The notes: generated from the letters alone by a model not told the origin. A stretch of DNA of 64,000 nucleotides from Phallus indusiatus (GCA_027605045.1 JAQFWX010000007.1:558001-622000), one strand, 5' to 3'; shown: positions 33,593 to 43,913, counted from the first letter of the stretch. Translations and numbers: made by a program.

Positions 33593-33834
33593 TGATTGTT
33601 TCTCGTTAGTACTGCTATAAACTGAATCGAATATCAATCCAATCATTTTTCTTGTCGCGTTTCTTCTGTTATTTTCTAGTTATCCGTGGTGTAAAGTTCC
33701 AAATGAGAATTATACTCCGAGTTAGGTTTTGCATAACAGCTAATAGACTAGTGTGATTTGTCTTTTATTATGATATGACGGATTAAAAATTGAATACAAA
33801 AACAAAATATTAAATGCTACATAAACATTATCCT

Positions 33835-34406
33835 TCAATTAATAGTTATCTTTTTTGGAGCTTGTTCCGGTGTGTTCCTCGGGAATTTCACAGTCAAAAC
33901 ACCTTCGGCCATGCTAGCTTTGATGTCTTCGGACTATATCAAGCACGTATATCAGTACACAGTTCAAGATCAATTCAAAAACAAGAACATACCTTTATTC
34001 CCTGAGGAAGTGGAATTGTCCTAGAGAAGCTGCCATATCGTCTTTCACGAACACTGTAACCGTCCTTTTCAGATTCATTCGATAGACTGCTGCGTCCAGA
34101 GACAGTTAGACTGTTCGAATGCACGTCAATGGACACGTCTTCTTTCTTCAGCCCGGGTAGTTCAAACGTAGCCGTTATTTCATTGCGTTCTTTAGAGTCG
34201 TGAATGTCCATTCTGTTTGAAGACGTCAGCAACTTCCATATCCAATTTGCAATGATTTCGTCTTACCTTGGTTTCAGAACGGTATTTTGCCTCCGAACTT
34301 GACCATTGCTTGATCCGTCACGGTTTCCGACACGAGCGTCGAAAGCATCGTTGAAGAGTCTGTCAAAGTTGTCGAAGACGGTGTCGTTGTAGAATACGAG
34401 AGACAT
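33835..34406 (-). CDS. Small heat-shock protein (Hsp20/alpha-crystallin), intact copy 2
   Basis: Cytosolic ATP-independent chaperone that holds unfolding proteins under heat stress. ATG at 34,406: MSLVFYNDTVFDNFDRLFND and an amphipathic N-arm. An intron near 34,214-34,266 joins KPR to MDIHDSKERNEITATFELPG. The alpha-crystallin core follows: LKKEDVSIDVHSNSLTVSG, SEKDGYSVRERRYGSFSRTI (the family RRYGSFSR signature) and PLPQGIK. A second intron precedes SEDIKASMAEGVLTVKFPR, the A-x-x-x-G-V-L-T signature, then a tail ending KKITIN, stop at 33,835. Nearly identical in protein to copy 3 at 59,728. Confidence 0.9.
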
Positions 34407-34489
34407 TGCTAAAGATGTTGAAGTTACTAGAGTTAATTTAGTGTTGAGATTGAGTTCGTTGTTGTTGTTGCAGCGACCATCTTGCGCCT

Positions 34490-34546
34490 TTTTTATACTT
34501 TTTTGAAGGTGCTGTGGTGAACGTCTAGAAAGTTCCGGAGAATGCC
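34490..34546 (-). promoter_or_regulatory. Hsp20 copy 2 promoter: TATA box and heat-shock element
   Basis: On the minus strand a heat-shock element (ATTCTCCGGAACTTTCTAGA, about 34,524-34,543) precedes a TATA box (GTATAAAA near 34,492-34,499), which lies about 90 bp upstream of the start codon. The arrangement is identical at copies 3 and 4, which supports heat-inducible expression. Confidence 0.7.
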
Positions 34547-34794
34547 GATAACTTGAACAACCCGCCACTACCCGTCACTCCGCCGAAATGTCCAGTTCGC
34601 TCAAGAACATTCTGGATAAACTCTCAGATGCCATGGAAGATGTCGATTTACTCTTAGATGCTGAATGCTCTACATAGGCGCGTGACCTATATCGTTTAGC
34701 TGGCAAGTACTTGGCCTTGCCTTAGGGTTCACGTCCATGAACGAGGTCGGATGCGCAATTTCTTCGGGGTCAACTTAACGACAAGACATATACT

Positions 34795-34955
34795 CTAAAG
34801 AGACGTGTCGTTGCTTTCGAAGATGACTTTGGTCAGATATTTGAACAATCGCGCGCTGATGTTCACGAAGCGGCTACATCGAGAAGTAGACGTCGCAAGA
34901 TGATAAGTGCGACCGACACGCGGCCTCATACTATCTCGTCCCTTTCCGACGTATG
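34795..34955 (+). pseudogene. Inverted shard of the coiled-coil gene 3' part
   Basis: Read on the plus strand: EDDFGQIFEQSRADVHEAAT, then MISATDTRPHTISSLS, matching EDELGQMLRQSRAGVREAST and SISTTDTRPHTPSSLS of the intact gene (about 29,250-29,115). It lies upstream of 7TM copy 4, as other shards do for other copies. Confidence 0.7.
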
Positions 34956-35823
34956 ACAGTATGCAATGTGATACTTGCTGCTTCTGTTCTAATAATGTGG
35001 GCCGACGGCGTTAGGTTCAGCGAAATTCTTCCCAGTAACCACCCAAGTCAGGCTCGCTGCTTTGACGTTGCTTCACATTTTTTCCCTTTTATTTTATCAC
35101 AATGGTGGTCTAGTAAACTCATGTGGCCTCAATTCCTATAGAAATCTAAAAGGAAAGTATTAAATATCTTCATGTACCCCAAAAATTCAAGGCAAATTAT
35201 ATAGAAGCCATTTATTTCCCATAAGATCAACAGCGGAGCCTTTCGATTAAGTGAGATGTATGGGGATCCGGTCTTTGATTCCTTATCTCCTCTCGTCTCA
35301 TTTGAAAGTGAAGGTAGACAGGTTTTGCTACTTTGACATCAAAACGGCGCATCTATCTAACCTTGTTTAATAAAATCGATATATCTGCTAGGAGTCAATA
35401 ATCAGTTGTCAAGTTACAAGACCGCTCAGCCTGAATACCGTCCCAATATCAGTCACAAGAATCGCAATCAAATGATTGATTTACCGAAGCTCCATCAAGG
35501 AAAATGTTGATCTTGACTGCGGTACTATTTAAATTAACAACTCGAACCCTAGCAAATCATGGTCATGACTGAATGAAATCCTATAGACTCCATACTTGCT
35601 CTCGGCCAGTTTGCCTCGGTTGCTCGAAGGTTTTGCCTGGATAAATGAGGGTAATTGGGCTCCGCTGATGATATCCGTTGCAACACAGGCGATACTTCAC
35701 GTTCAACACATTTTCGAACTAAAGGTCATTCGATTTAAAAGTCACACCTCGAATCTAGTTGTCAGTTCGTTAACAGCGCAGTTGTTTCTCTCTATTCAAA
35801 ACTTCCAACTTCCAACTGTCACG
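34956..35823. other. Upstream flank of 7TM copy 4, paralogous to 46.85-47.88 kb
   Basis: GCAATGTGATACTTGCTGCT (34,962) recurs as GTAATGTGATACTTCCTGCT at 46,858; CAAGACCGCTCAGC recurs at both (35,418; 47,438). No gene seen. Confidence 0.5.
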
Positions 35824-37267
35824 ATGAATAGTACAGCAGTATCTGGCGATGTCTTGGGAGGTTCAGCAGTCACTCCTCCAGACCTGATGAAGAGCATCTA
35901 TATCTTGAATATTAACACTGGTAATAATCATATTTTCGGATTTTCCACGTTTCTCCTCTTACAGGTTTGACAGTTGCTTCGTCTCTACTTTTCTTCTGGG
36001 ATACTTTATTGAATTTAGATAGAGAGGTATCTCCTATAATTTTCATTTATTTACTTCATCTTCATATTGGTATCTTTTGGTCGTTAAGTTGAAATACATC
36101 TGGAAGTAAGCCTTTCTTTTATATGTGATAATATCTTTTGACCTAAATGGCACTTCAGATCCAAGTTTTCTTACATTACTGTTCTATTTGGAATCATCCG
36201 CCTCCTCGTTACGGGGGCAAATATGTAAGCTTTGAACACTTTCTATTATTCAAATAGTCTATTGATTGTATATACTCAGAACTGGTCTTTTTGTCAACTT
36301 TGGAATTTGGGAGACTACCGATTCTAATCGCAAAGCTGAATATTGGTTGCTTGCGATATTTGGGCTGGCTATCTCCACATGTGTGGACATACTGTTAATA
36401 TTCCGCGGTACTTTGTCAAGCTTGCTATTTTGACATAGAATGATGCTTATGCTGAAGATCCTAGTATACGCATTGTATGGGAGAAACAAAATCTTACTTA
36501 GGCTCCTTTGTATCATGGAAGCTATTGCACTTGTGGCTGTCGCAAGTGTGATTTTATTAGCATTCAAACCTAACATTCAAAGCGTCACGAACCCCTTTTC
36601 CTACCAATTGCCAATTGTGGTTATTGTATATTTTGATACCCCGGATATTATATATATTGGGTAAGGCGTCTTCAGCCCCAGTAATGGTACAAAAGGTATC
36701 AACTGATGTCTTTGCAGGTTGCCTATACTTTTTGTACAAACGAGTCTCTTCTTCCTGGCTCTAGGCCGGCATATTTATCTGATAAGAGATGGTTTGAAAT
36801 TGTCTGGCACGACTTCTCATATTTATCACACCTTTATTCGAGACGGTGTGTGGATTTTCTTTATCTTATTAGGTATGTTAATGTTGCACAAAGAGTAGCA
36901 TAATTAAAAACATCCATAGTTTGTCTCCTGCTGTGTGCAATTGGATCCTTGAGATACTCTATATTAGGCGACATCGCTCTTCGGTGAGAGTAACCTTTAC
37001 TTTCAAACATTTGAAATTAAAGCACTTTAGCTGGACTTATGCACTTGCGGGAATTACTGTATGTCCAACTTCATGGCGTTCCCACCTTTTGTGACTCATT
37101 GAATCCTCTAGGCATCCCACTTAGTTATTAATCTACGCTCTGCAAACCACGAGTCAGAAGGGCGAACGCTTGAAACCTCGTCCGCATATACAGAAGTATT
37201 ATTCGCTACCGTCGAAGGAACAGCACCTGGTGATCTCCGCACTCAGGACACCCATGAAAATCCATAA
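35824..37267 (+). CDS. DUF6533-like seven-helix membrane protein, copy 4
   Basis: ATG at 35,824: MNSTAVSGDVLGGSAVTPPD...NINTG (exon 1 to 35,920); exon 2 35,974-36,026 VASSLLFFWDTLLNLDRE; mini-exon LKYIWK; SKFSYITVLFGIIRLLVTGA; TGLFVNFGIWETTDSNRKAE; GLAISTCVDILLIFR. An intron starting GTACTTTGTC (36,409) and ending GATCCTAG (36,467) contains a TGA and must be removed to join FR to VYALYGRNKILLRLLCIMEA. Next come LPILFVQTSLFFLALGRHIY and HIYHTFIRDGVWIFFILL, and the last exon ASHLVINLRSANHESEGRTL stops at 37,267. About ten exons and seven hydrophobic helices. Membrane location is inferred; function is unknown. Confidence 0.75.
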
Positions 37268-37628
37268 GTCCTCATTGTGAGAAATTTCATCTTTTTCTGT
37301 GTATTATCGTAAGCTAACTCCTTTTACAGAAAGGATGCTTTTTTGTGAAGGTCGAGGTGTTTCAATGATGAGTCGGAATGACCAACAAGTGCATATAGTC
37401 CTTAAAGGGTTTCATATAAAAGAAGATAAACATTGGTATGGGAAGTACAAAGTGAAGTACATCATGGAAATTGATAGTTGGATTTTGGTGCGCAAAGAAA
37501 ATAAAGATGTCTTTAATGCATAACAAAATTACATACGGGAGTGAATGCTTTTATCGACTATGTCGCTTCATATGGAACCGGCGCTACGTAAAACGTACCC
37601 AACTTGAAAAATAATTGTCTGATGCGTG
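37268..37628. other. 3' flank of 7TM copy 4
   Basis: No gene supported. The flank ends with the target site GCGTG of the LTR retrotransposon. Confidence 0.4.
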
Positions 37629-38027
37629 TGTCAGGGTACGCTACCGCGTCCCCTCATTTTTCCTTATTTATTATCATCGGTATATATTCCCCTATACTTT
37701 ATTTATATTTCCCATATATTATTTCCATCCTCCGTTTGCTCCCCCCATCTCTATTTCACTTTCTCTACTTGCGCGCGTCGCGCGCTCGTACCCGGCGTGA
37801 CGCCGTAGGCGTCACGTCGCTTATGTTCGGTTCGGGCGTCTGGCACTTAGCTGTGTCAGGGCCGCACGCCATGTTATCGTTTTTCATGTATATAGTCGCA
37901 GTCCCTAGAGTGAGGGTCCCTAAGCTTGTTCTCTTAGGATCCCCTCCCTCTAGGTGAGTAGTTAGTTCTCCCCAATATATTTCTCTTAGGATCCCCTCCC
38001 TCTAGTGTGAGCTGAGTAGCCCTAACA
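37629..38027 (+). repeat. 5' LTR
   Basis: Begins TGTCAGGGTACGC and ends CCCTAACA. It contains TATATAG at 37,889-37,895. The sequence AAGCTTGTTCT at 37,922-37,932, 33 bp downstream of the TATA box, is exactly complementary to the primer-binding region just after the LTR. Confidence 0.95.
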
Positions 38028-38045
38028 GTAGAACAAGCTTCTACT
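38028..38045 (+). promoter_or_regulatory. Primer-binding site, self-priming type
   Basis: Two bases after the LTR, AGAACAAGCTT (38,030-38,040) is the exact reverse complement of LTR bases 37,922-37,932. In Tf1-like elements the first 11 nt of the mRNA fold back onto the primer-binding site and are cleaved to prime reverse transcription; the length and placement match here. No tRNA 3'-end complement was evident. Confidence 0.65.
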
Positions 38046-38191
38046 CGCAGACTGGTCGTTTCTATCGACACTCGTTACTGAAAAATCGCGCTCGACACCG
38101 ACTATCGCAGTGTCGTATTTTCCCCTCGAGTCCCGTCTATAATCGACCCCTCTGCTTCGTCCTAAAACCCTTTTTCCTTTCTCTCTCTCTC

Positions 38192-39502
38192 ATGGATTCT
38201 TCACCCCCACCCTCTGCACCCCAAATCGTCACCCTCGAAGATGTGGCGACTATTATCATGCGGCAGTTCGCGGAAATGGATGCCCGCATGGCGAGACAGG
38301 AATCCCAGGCCTCACAGATGATTGAGGTCCTACGGAGCATCCGAGACGCGGCTAGAGCTGCTCCTACCCAAAACACCCCTGTGGGCGACGCGTCCTCGTC
38401 TGGACAACCACCGGCTCCTGAGCATCAAGCCAGTTCACGCTCTTCCCGAAATACCCGACCTGCTGTACCTCCTTCGTTCGACGGAGATCGCTCCAAGGGT
38501 CGTGCCTTCTGGAACACTGTCGAGTTTTACATGAGTATATGCAGTCGCGACTTCGAGACTGACGAACTCAAGATCGGCTGGGCAATGTCGTACATGAATG
38601 AAGGCCGCGCCCTTACCTTCAGCGAATCTATGCTGAAAAAGTATCAAAGAGGAGAGAAGCCCTTCGCGGACTGGAATGCCTTTCGGGAACGATTCAAGGC
38701 TGATTTCTTTCCACAATCCGAGCAAGAAGATGCCATCAACACCCTCTATTCCAACCGCTATGTCCAAGGCAACAGGACTGTAGAAGAGTATGTGGACGCC
38801 TTCCGCGTGCTCATTGAGCACGCTGGCTTTACGGAAGGACTCGCCATTAACACGTACTTTCGTAACGGTTTGGACCCGACAATTGCATCTCTGGTAGCGA
38901 CGATGAAGGACCGACCCGCACTTCACGACTACGAGGGCTGGATCAGGCAAGCACGCATGTTTGACATGGACAGGCGTGCCAACGAAGCTTTCACTGCTGC
39001 TCGTCGCCGACTCGTAGGCTCTGGAACTGTTCAGACGAATCCCGCGATCGTCCCCATTAATCGACCCCGTCCCAACCCTTTTCCGTCGTATCAGACCCTC
39101 CAGATCCAGAGGAGGCCCCCTGCCCCTTCCTATCAAGCTCCTTCTTACCCACCTCCCAGGCCAGCACCTCAACTCGCGCCCGCGTTGCCTCCTAGACCTG
39201 CGGCTTCTGCTCCTACATCCCAGGTTAGACATGACCCGATGGACGTTGACGCTGCTCGTCGACGCGTAGGCCCAGAATCGACCAGATGTCATCGCTGTGG
39301 AGCAACAGGCCATTGGGCTCGTGAATGCCCTCGCGCATACGACATTCGGTATCTTCAGCCCGACGAATTGGACGACAATATCGCACATTTGTTGGCCCAG
39401 AAAGACGCGTTGGAAGCCCAGGCGCGTGGCGACTCTGCTCTGACCCAAGGCGAGACTGTAGCTGCGACAGAGGTAGAGGATTTTCAAAACGGCGACGAGT
39501 GA
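38192..39502 (+). CDS. gag: Gag polyprotein of the chromovirus (436 aa)
   Basis: Starts MDSSPPPSAPQIVTLEDVAT, with a helical N-terminal part, then the retrotransposon capsid region (VPPSFDGDRSKGRAFWNTVE; WNAFRERFKADFFPQSEQED; RTVEEYVDAFRVLIEHAGFT; residues ~90-260), a Pro-rich linker, and one CCHC zinc knuckle CHRCGATGHWARECP near residue 370 for RNA binding. The ATG at 38,192 is preceded by a CT-rich tract. It overlaps the pol frame by 178 nt; pol lies in the -1 frame relative to gag. Confidence 0.93.
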   Translation: MDSSPPPSAPQIVTLEDVATIIMRQFAEMDARMARQESQASQMIEVLRSIRDAARAAPTQNTPVGDASSSGQPPAPEHQASSRSSRNTRPAVPPSFDGDRSKGRAFWNTVEFYMSICSRDFETDELKIGWAMSYMNEGRALTFSESMLKKYQRGEKPFADWNAFRERFKADFFPQSEQEDAINTLYSNRYVQGNRTVEEYVDAFRVLIEHAGFTEGLAINTYFRNGLDPTIASLVATMKDRPALHDYEGWIRQARMFDMDRRANEAFTAARRRLVGSGTVQTNPAIVPINRPRPNPFPSYQTLQIQRRPPAPSYQAPSYPPPRPAPQLAPALPPRPAASAPTSQVRHDPMDVDAARRRVGPESTRCHRCGATGHWARECPRAYDIRYLQPDELDDNIAHLLAQKDALEAQARGDSALTQGETVAATEVEDFQNGDE

Positions 39503-42500
39503 TAGATGCACCCTCGTTGCCGACATCTAATAGATTCGACATTTTGTACATAGATCGCGAACAAAATGACACTTCTGATTCGAATCTAACTACCCCTGCT
39601 GCATCCCCTGACAAACCCAAAGAATCGCCTCCACCTGCCACACGTTCTGTTTCTACCCCATGTATGCTGTCGCCTTCTCAACGTCGTGCATTGCCAAAGG
39701 AATACCGACTCGCAGCTACCGCAGGCACGCAGAAGCTAGAGATTCCAGTAGAGCTACAGAGTGTTGACACCGGGGCCCTGCTGCACAGCAAGGCCATGCT
39801 GGACACCGGGGCTAGCGGTATGTTCCTCGATCGCAACTTTGTCGACAAACATCGGCTTCCCTCCGTACGTCTTGCCAAACCCATTCCCGTGTTTAACGTC
39901 GACGGTACGCCCAACCACGCTGGCTCTATCACCCACGTTGTCGACCTCGTTGTTCGCTTTCGGGATCACTCTGAACACACCTTGTTCGCCGTTACCTCAC
40001 TCAAGTATCCCGTCCTGTTTGGACTGCCGTGGTTCAAGGCTCACAATCCCGTCATAGACTACACAACTGGTCAAGTAGAGTTCATGCGCTGCAGCACCAG
40101 TTGTCGGTCTTGTGCCCCACGCTGGCCAGCGGGTAAGCTCTCTAAGCGCGCGTTCCAACAGATCCGACGCGCACCTCTGCCAGAGCTCGACGACACTGAG
40201 GCCGATGATCCTGACATACCAGACCTGGTCGACGTCGAGTCTGAGATTGAAGAGGGTGATCGACTGTTCGCGATATCAATGCTACCCGACGAGCCCGACA
40301 CTCACCGCATATATGCCACCGAGACCATCTCCCAGCGACTGGCTCAGGCCCACGCCAACAACGCAGACGCACCAGCTCCAAAGGGTTTTCGGGATATCGT
40401 GCCAGAGAAGTTCCACGACTTTGCCGACATTTTCTCGAAGGAGTCGTTCGACTCGTTGCCGCAATCGAAGAAGTGGGATCACCCAATAGAGCTTGTGCCA
40501 GGTTCTGAGCCCAAGTCGTGCAAGATCTACCCGTTGTCGCCCAACGAGCAGGCCGAGTTAGACGCGTTTCTAGAAGAAAACCTTGCGTCTGGACGGATCC
40601 GACCCTCCAAGTCGCCCATGGCGTCCCCGGTATTCTTCATTAAGAAGAAAGATGGCTCTCTTCGTCTCATCCAGGACTATCGGGCATTGAATGCTATGAC
40701 GATTAAGAACCGTTACCCGCTGCCCCTGATCTCAGAGCTCATCAACAAATTGCAAGGTGCCCGGTACTTTACCAAGCTGGACGTGCGCTGGGGTTACAAC
40801 AATGTGCGGATAAAGGAAGGAGACGAGTGGAAGGCTGCTTTCCGCACCAACCGCGGCCTTTTCGAACCTCTGGTAATGTTCTTTGGTCTCACAAATAGCC
40901 CTGCGACCTTCCAGACGATGATGAACGAGATCTTTGAAGACATGATCTCGGAGGGTGTCGTTGCCGTCTACATCGACGACATCCTCATCTACACTCGAGA
41001 TCGGGAACAGCATGATCAGATCACTCGACGCGTTCTCGAACGTCTTCGTGAGCACAAGCTTTATCTCAAGGCAGAGAAATGTGAGTTTTGCCGGACTAAG
41101 ATCGAGTACCTAGGCGTCGTCATTTCCGAGAACACCGTCGAGATGGACCCCGCGAAAGTCTCAGGTGTCAGAGACTGGCCTATCCCGAAGAACGTCACTG
41201 AGGTTCAGTCCTTCTTAGGTTTCGCCAACTTTTATCGTCGGTTTATCAAGGACTTTGCGCGTATTGCCAATCCCATGTTCGGGCTAACCAAGAAAGATAC
41301 ACCCTTCGTCTGGTCCGACACTTGTCAGCACGCTTTCGATACTCTGAAGTCGTCGATCACCTCTGCCCCCATTCTCCTCATTCCTAACCCCGCTAATCCT
41401 TACCGGGTTGAAGCAGACAGCTCCGACTTTGCAACAGGCGCAGTTCTTTCACAGTTGTCGAACGAGGATGGTAAATGGCACCCTGTTGCATTCTTCTCGA
41501 AGGCCCTTAGCCCTGTCGAACGCAACTACGAGATTCACGACAAGGAGATGCTGGCTATCATACGATCTTTGGAGGAATGGCGACACTTTCTCGAAGGCGC
41601 ATCTCACCCTATTGACATACGGACTGATCACAAGAATCTCGAGTATTTCATGTCCGCGCGTAACCTCAATCGTCGTCAAGCTAGATGGTCAGTATACCTC
41701 TCACGATTCGACTTCACCCTACAGCATATACCGGGTAAGTCGATGGGTAAACCTGATGGCCTATCCCGTCGCCCAGATCATGGCTCGGGAAAGGACGACA
41801 ATCGTGGCGTCACTCTAATCCGACCCGAAATGTTTGCAATCAATGCTCTGCAAACATTCCGTCTTAAAGGGGAGGAGGAGGACCTTTTACGCCAGATTCG
41901 CAAGGCCAATCGGGAAGGCAAGGTCGAAGATAGTGTTTCCAAAGCCGTCGCAACACTTCGTGCACTGGGTGGTCGTTCAGCTCACTCGTCGGAATGGTTT
42001 GAAGACCAGGACCTCCTCTACTATCGCGGCAAGGTCTACGTGCCAAATGTCGACGAGTTGCGTCGGAAAATCCTTTCCAGACACCACGACACCAAACTCG
42101 GTGGTCACCCGGGTCGTTTCAAGACTCTTGAGCTCGTTTCGCGCACCTTCTGGTGGCCAGGTGTCTCTAGGTATGTCCAACGCTACGTAGAGGCCTGCGA
42201 TATGTGTCTACGTACGAAACCGTCTCGTCATGCTCCCTATGGCCTTCTCCGACCCACAGAAGTGCCAAGTCGACCCTGGGAACACATCTCAGTCGACTTC
42301 ATCGTGGAGCTGCCAGAATCCAACGGTTTCGACGCGATCCTCTCTGTCGTTGACTCGCTCACCAAACGGGTTCATTTCGTGCCGACATTTACAACACTTG
42401 ACGCGACAGGTCTGGCCCGTCTGTACCTTCAACATGTCTGGAAGCTCCATGGTCTCCCCATGAAGGTGATCTCTGACAGGGGCCCCCAGTTCGCGTCCCG

Positions 42501-43443
42501 CTTCACACGGGAGCTTTCTAGGCTCCTGGGCATACGGCTTGCACCCTCTACGGCGTATCATCCTCAAACCGATGGTCAGACAGAGCGCGTCAACGCAGAA
42601 GTCGAACAGTACCTTCGACTTTTCACCTCCGAGCGACAGGACGACTGGGACCAGATACTGCCCTTGGCCGAGTTCGCATACAACAACCACGTACACTCAG
42701 CTACGCGTGCGACACCGTTTGAGCTCGACACTGGACGACATCCTCGTATGGGATTCGAACCGCTGGTTGCCGACTCGAAGATCGAATCTGTCAACGAGTT
42801 CAAGACACGTATGGAGTCGACGATAGAGGAAGCCAAGGCCGCCATAGCCAAGTCGAAGGACGAGATGGCCAAGTACTACGATCGGAAACATATCCCGGCA
42901 CCTGAATACAAGGTTGGCGACAAGGTATACCTTGATTCGAGCGACATTCGTACCACCAGGCCCTCCGCCAAGTTATCGCATCGGTACTTGGGGCCTTTTC
43001 CGATAGTCAGCAAGGTCGGATCACACGCATATAAGCTGCGTTTACCACTGTCGATGTCAAGGCTTCATCCAGTGTTCCATGTCGGGAAGTTGCGTCCAAA
43101 GGTTGAAGATACAATCCCGGGTCGTCGCGTCAAGGCTCCCCCACCTCCAGAGGTCAGAGATGACGGTGAGCACTACGTCGTGGAACGGATTTTAGACAGT
43201 CGTGTGTTCCGGAGACGACTCGAATATAAGGTGCGTTGGGAAGGCTATGGTCCCGAGCATGATCAATGGGAACCCGAGTCGAATATTGCAGCCCCAGATC
43301 TCATTAGGCAGTTCCACCGTGAGCACCCGAGTGCGCCGCGCTCGATAAATGGTCTCCTTTTCCATCGTCGCCCTCGGTTCGATTTCTCCAAGTTGCAAGC
43401 ATCACTAGTCGAAGCTACAGGCGTCGGGACGCCGCCTCGTTGA
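39325..43443 (+). CDS. pol: Pol polyprotein: protease, RT, RNase H, integrase, chromodomain
   Basis: Residues are counted from the first ATG of the frame; expression is probably by -1 shift from gag. Aspartic protease LDTGASG with catalytic D160; reverse transcriptase with LRLIQDYRALN, FTKLDVRWGYNNVRI and YIDD at 549-552; RNase H with EADSS and the TDHKNLEYF region; integrase with an H2C2 zinc finger (HH...CDMC, ~920-960) and DDE residues D991, D1051, E1087 with the expected 35-residue gap; chromodomain VVERILDSR...YKVRWEGYGPEHDQWEP near residues 1285-1330. The chromodomain directs insertion to methylated-H3K9 chromatin in related elements. No in-frame stop, so it is likely functional. Stop at 43,443. 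Confidence 0.95.
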   Translation: MPSRIRHSVSSARRIGRQYRTFVGPERRVGSPGAWRLCSDPRRDCSCDRGRGFSKRRRVIDAPSLPTSNRFDILYIDREQNDTSDSNLTTPAASPDKPKESPPPATRSVSTPCMLSPSQRRALPKEYRLAATAGTQKLEIPVELQSVDTGALLHSKAMLDTGASGMFLDRNFVDKHRLPSVRLAKPIPVFNVDGTPNHAGSITHVVDLVVRFRDHSEHTLFAVTSLKYPVLFGLPWFKAHNPVIDYTTGQVEFMRCSTSCRSCAPRWPAGKLSKRAFQQIRRAPLPELDDTEADDPDIPDLVDVESEIEEGDRLFAISMLPDEPDTHRIYATETISQRLAQAHANNADAPAPKGFRDIVPEKFHDFADIFSKESFDSLPQSKKWDHPIELVPGSEPKSCKIYPLSPNEQAELDAFLEENLASGRIRPSKSPMASPVFFIKKKDGSLRLIQDYRALNAMTIKNRYPLPLISELINKLQGARYFTKLDVRWGYNNVRIKEGDEWKAAFRTNRGLFEPLVMFFGLTNSPATFQTMMNEIFEDMISEGVVAVYIDDILIYTRDREQHDQITRRVLERLREHKLYLKAEKCEFCRTKIEYLGVVISENTVEMDPAKVSGVRDWPIPKNVTEVQSFLGFANFYRRFIKDFARIANPMFGLTKKDTPFVWSDTCQHAFDTLKSSITSAPILLIPNPANPYRVEADSSDFATGAVLSQLSNEDGKWHPVAFFSKALSPVERNYEIHDKEMLAIIRSLEEWRHFLEGASHPIDIRTDHKNLEYFMSARNLNRRQARWSVYLSRFDFTLQHIPGKSMGKPDGLSRRPDHGSGKDDNRGVTLIRPEMFAINALQTFRLKGEEEDLLRQIRKANREGKVEDSVSKAVATLRALGGRSAHSSEWFEDQDLLYYRGKVYVPNVDELRRKILSRHHDTKLGGHPGRFKTLELVSRTFWWPGVSRYVQRYVEACDMCLRTKPSRHAPYGLLRPTEVPSRPWEHISVDFIVELPESNGFDAILSVVDSLTKRVHFVPTFTTLDATGLARLYLQHVWKLHGLPMKVISDRGPQFASRFTRELSRLLGIRLAPSTAYHPQTDGQTERVNAEVEQYLRLFTSERQDDWDQILPLAEFAYNNHVHSATRATPFELDTGRHPRMGFEPLVADSKIESVNEFKTRMESTIEEAKAAIAKSKDEMAKYYDRKHIPAPEYKVGDKVYLDSSDIRTTRPSAKLSHRYLGPFPIVSKVGSHAYKLRLPLSMSRLHPVFHVGKLRPKVEDTIPGRRVKAPPPPEVRDDGEHYVVERILDSRVFRRRLEYKVRWEGYGPEHDQWEPESNIAAPDLIRQFHREHPSAPRSINGLLFHRRPRFDFSKLQASLVEATGVGTPPR
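39478..39492 (+). promoter_or_regulatory. Candidate -1 frameshift site between gag and pol
   Basis: Near the end of gag, GGATTTTCAAAACGG reads GAT TTT CAA AAC in the gag frame and GGA TTT TCA AAA CGG in the pol frame. A tRNA-Phe on TTT can re-pair one base back within TTTT. It is not a canonical X XXY YYZ heptamer, so the exact site is uncertain. Confidence 0.35.
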
Positions 43444-43455
43444 AGGGGGGGGTGG
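43442..43455 (+). promoter_or_regulatory. Polypurine tract
   Basis: GAAGGGGGGGGTGG immediately precedes the 3' LTR and would prime plus-strand DNA synthesis. Confidence 0.85.
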
Positions 43456-43854
43456 TGTCAGGGTACGCTACCGCGTCCCCTCATTTTTCCTTATTTATTA
43501 TCATCGGTATATATTCCCCTATACTTTATTTATATTTCCCATATATTATTTCCATCCTCCGTTTGCTCCCCCCGTCTCTATTTCACTTTCTCTACTTGCG
43601 CGCGTCGCGCGCTCGTACCCGGCGTGACGCCGTAGGCGTCACGTCGCTTATGTTCGGTTCGGGCGTCTGGCACTTAGCTGTGTCAGGGCCGCACGCCATG
43701 TTATCGTTTTTCATGTATATAGTCGCAGTCCCTAGAGTGAGGGTCCCTAAGCTTGTTCTCTTAGGATCCCCTCCCTCTAGGTGAGTAGTTAGTTCTCCCC
43801 AATATATTTCTCTTAGGATCCCCTCCCTCTAGTGTGAGCTGAGTAGCCCTAACA
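43456..43854 (+). repeat. 3' LTR
   Basis: Same 399-bp length as the 5' LTR with a single visible substitution; ends CCTAACA and is followed by the target duplicate GCGTG. Confidence 0.95.
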
Positions 43855-43913
43855 GCGTGCTCTTCAAAACCTTTTGGAGTCCCCTCAGTGACCAGTCGGC
43901 ATATATTTCCCGG

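Larger units (their letters stand above)
37629..43854 (+). mobile_element. Complete Ty3/gypsy chromovirus, 6,226 bp, target duplication GCGTG
   Basis: Two 399-bp LTRs (37,629-38,027 and 43,456-43,854) start TGTCAGGG and end CCTAACA. I see one substitution between them (CCCCCCATCTC versus CCCCCCGTCTC). Perfect 5-bp flanking repeats GCGTG lie at 37,624-37,628 and 43,855-43,859. Inside are a gag ORF and a pol ORF with protease, reverse transcriptase, RNase H, integrase and a C-terminal chromodomain, the domain order of Ty3/gypsy chromoviruses. Both reading frames are open, so the element is likely young and potentially autonomous. Confidence 0.97.

Noticed and set aside
36431..36433. In-frame TGA in 7TM copy 4 and an equivalent in copy 7, first read as pseudogene lesions
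   Set aside because: Both lie inside an intron. Copy 3 shows that the acceptor is further downstream, joining FR directly to VYALYG, so the stops are removed by splicing.
37604..37957. 117-codon ORF crossing the 5' LTR start (and its twin at 43,440-43,784)
   Set aside because: It is an open frame created by the LTR itself, present in both LTRs; no coding features.
38435..39526. 363-codon minus-strand ORF opposite gag
   Set aside because: Antisense shadow of the GC-richer gag frame; the plus strand carries the zinc knuckle and capsid motifs.
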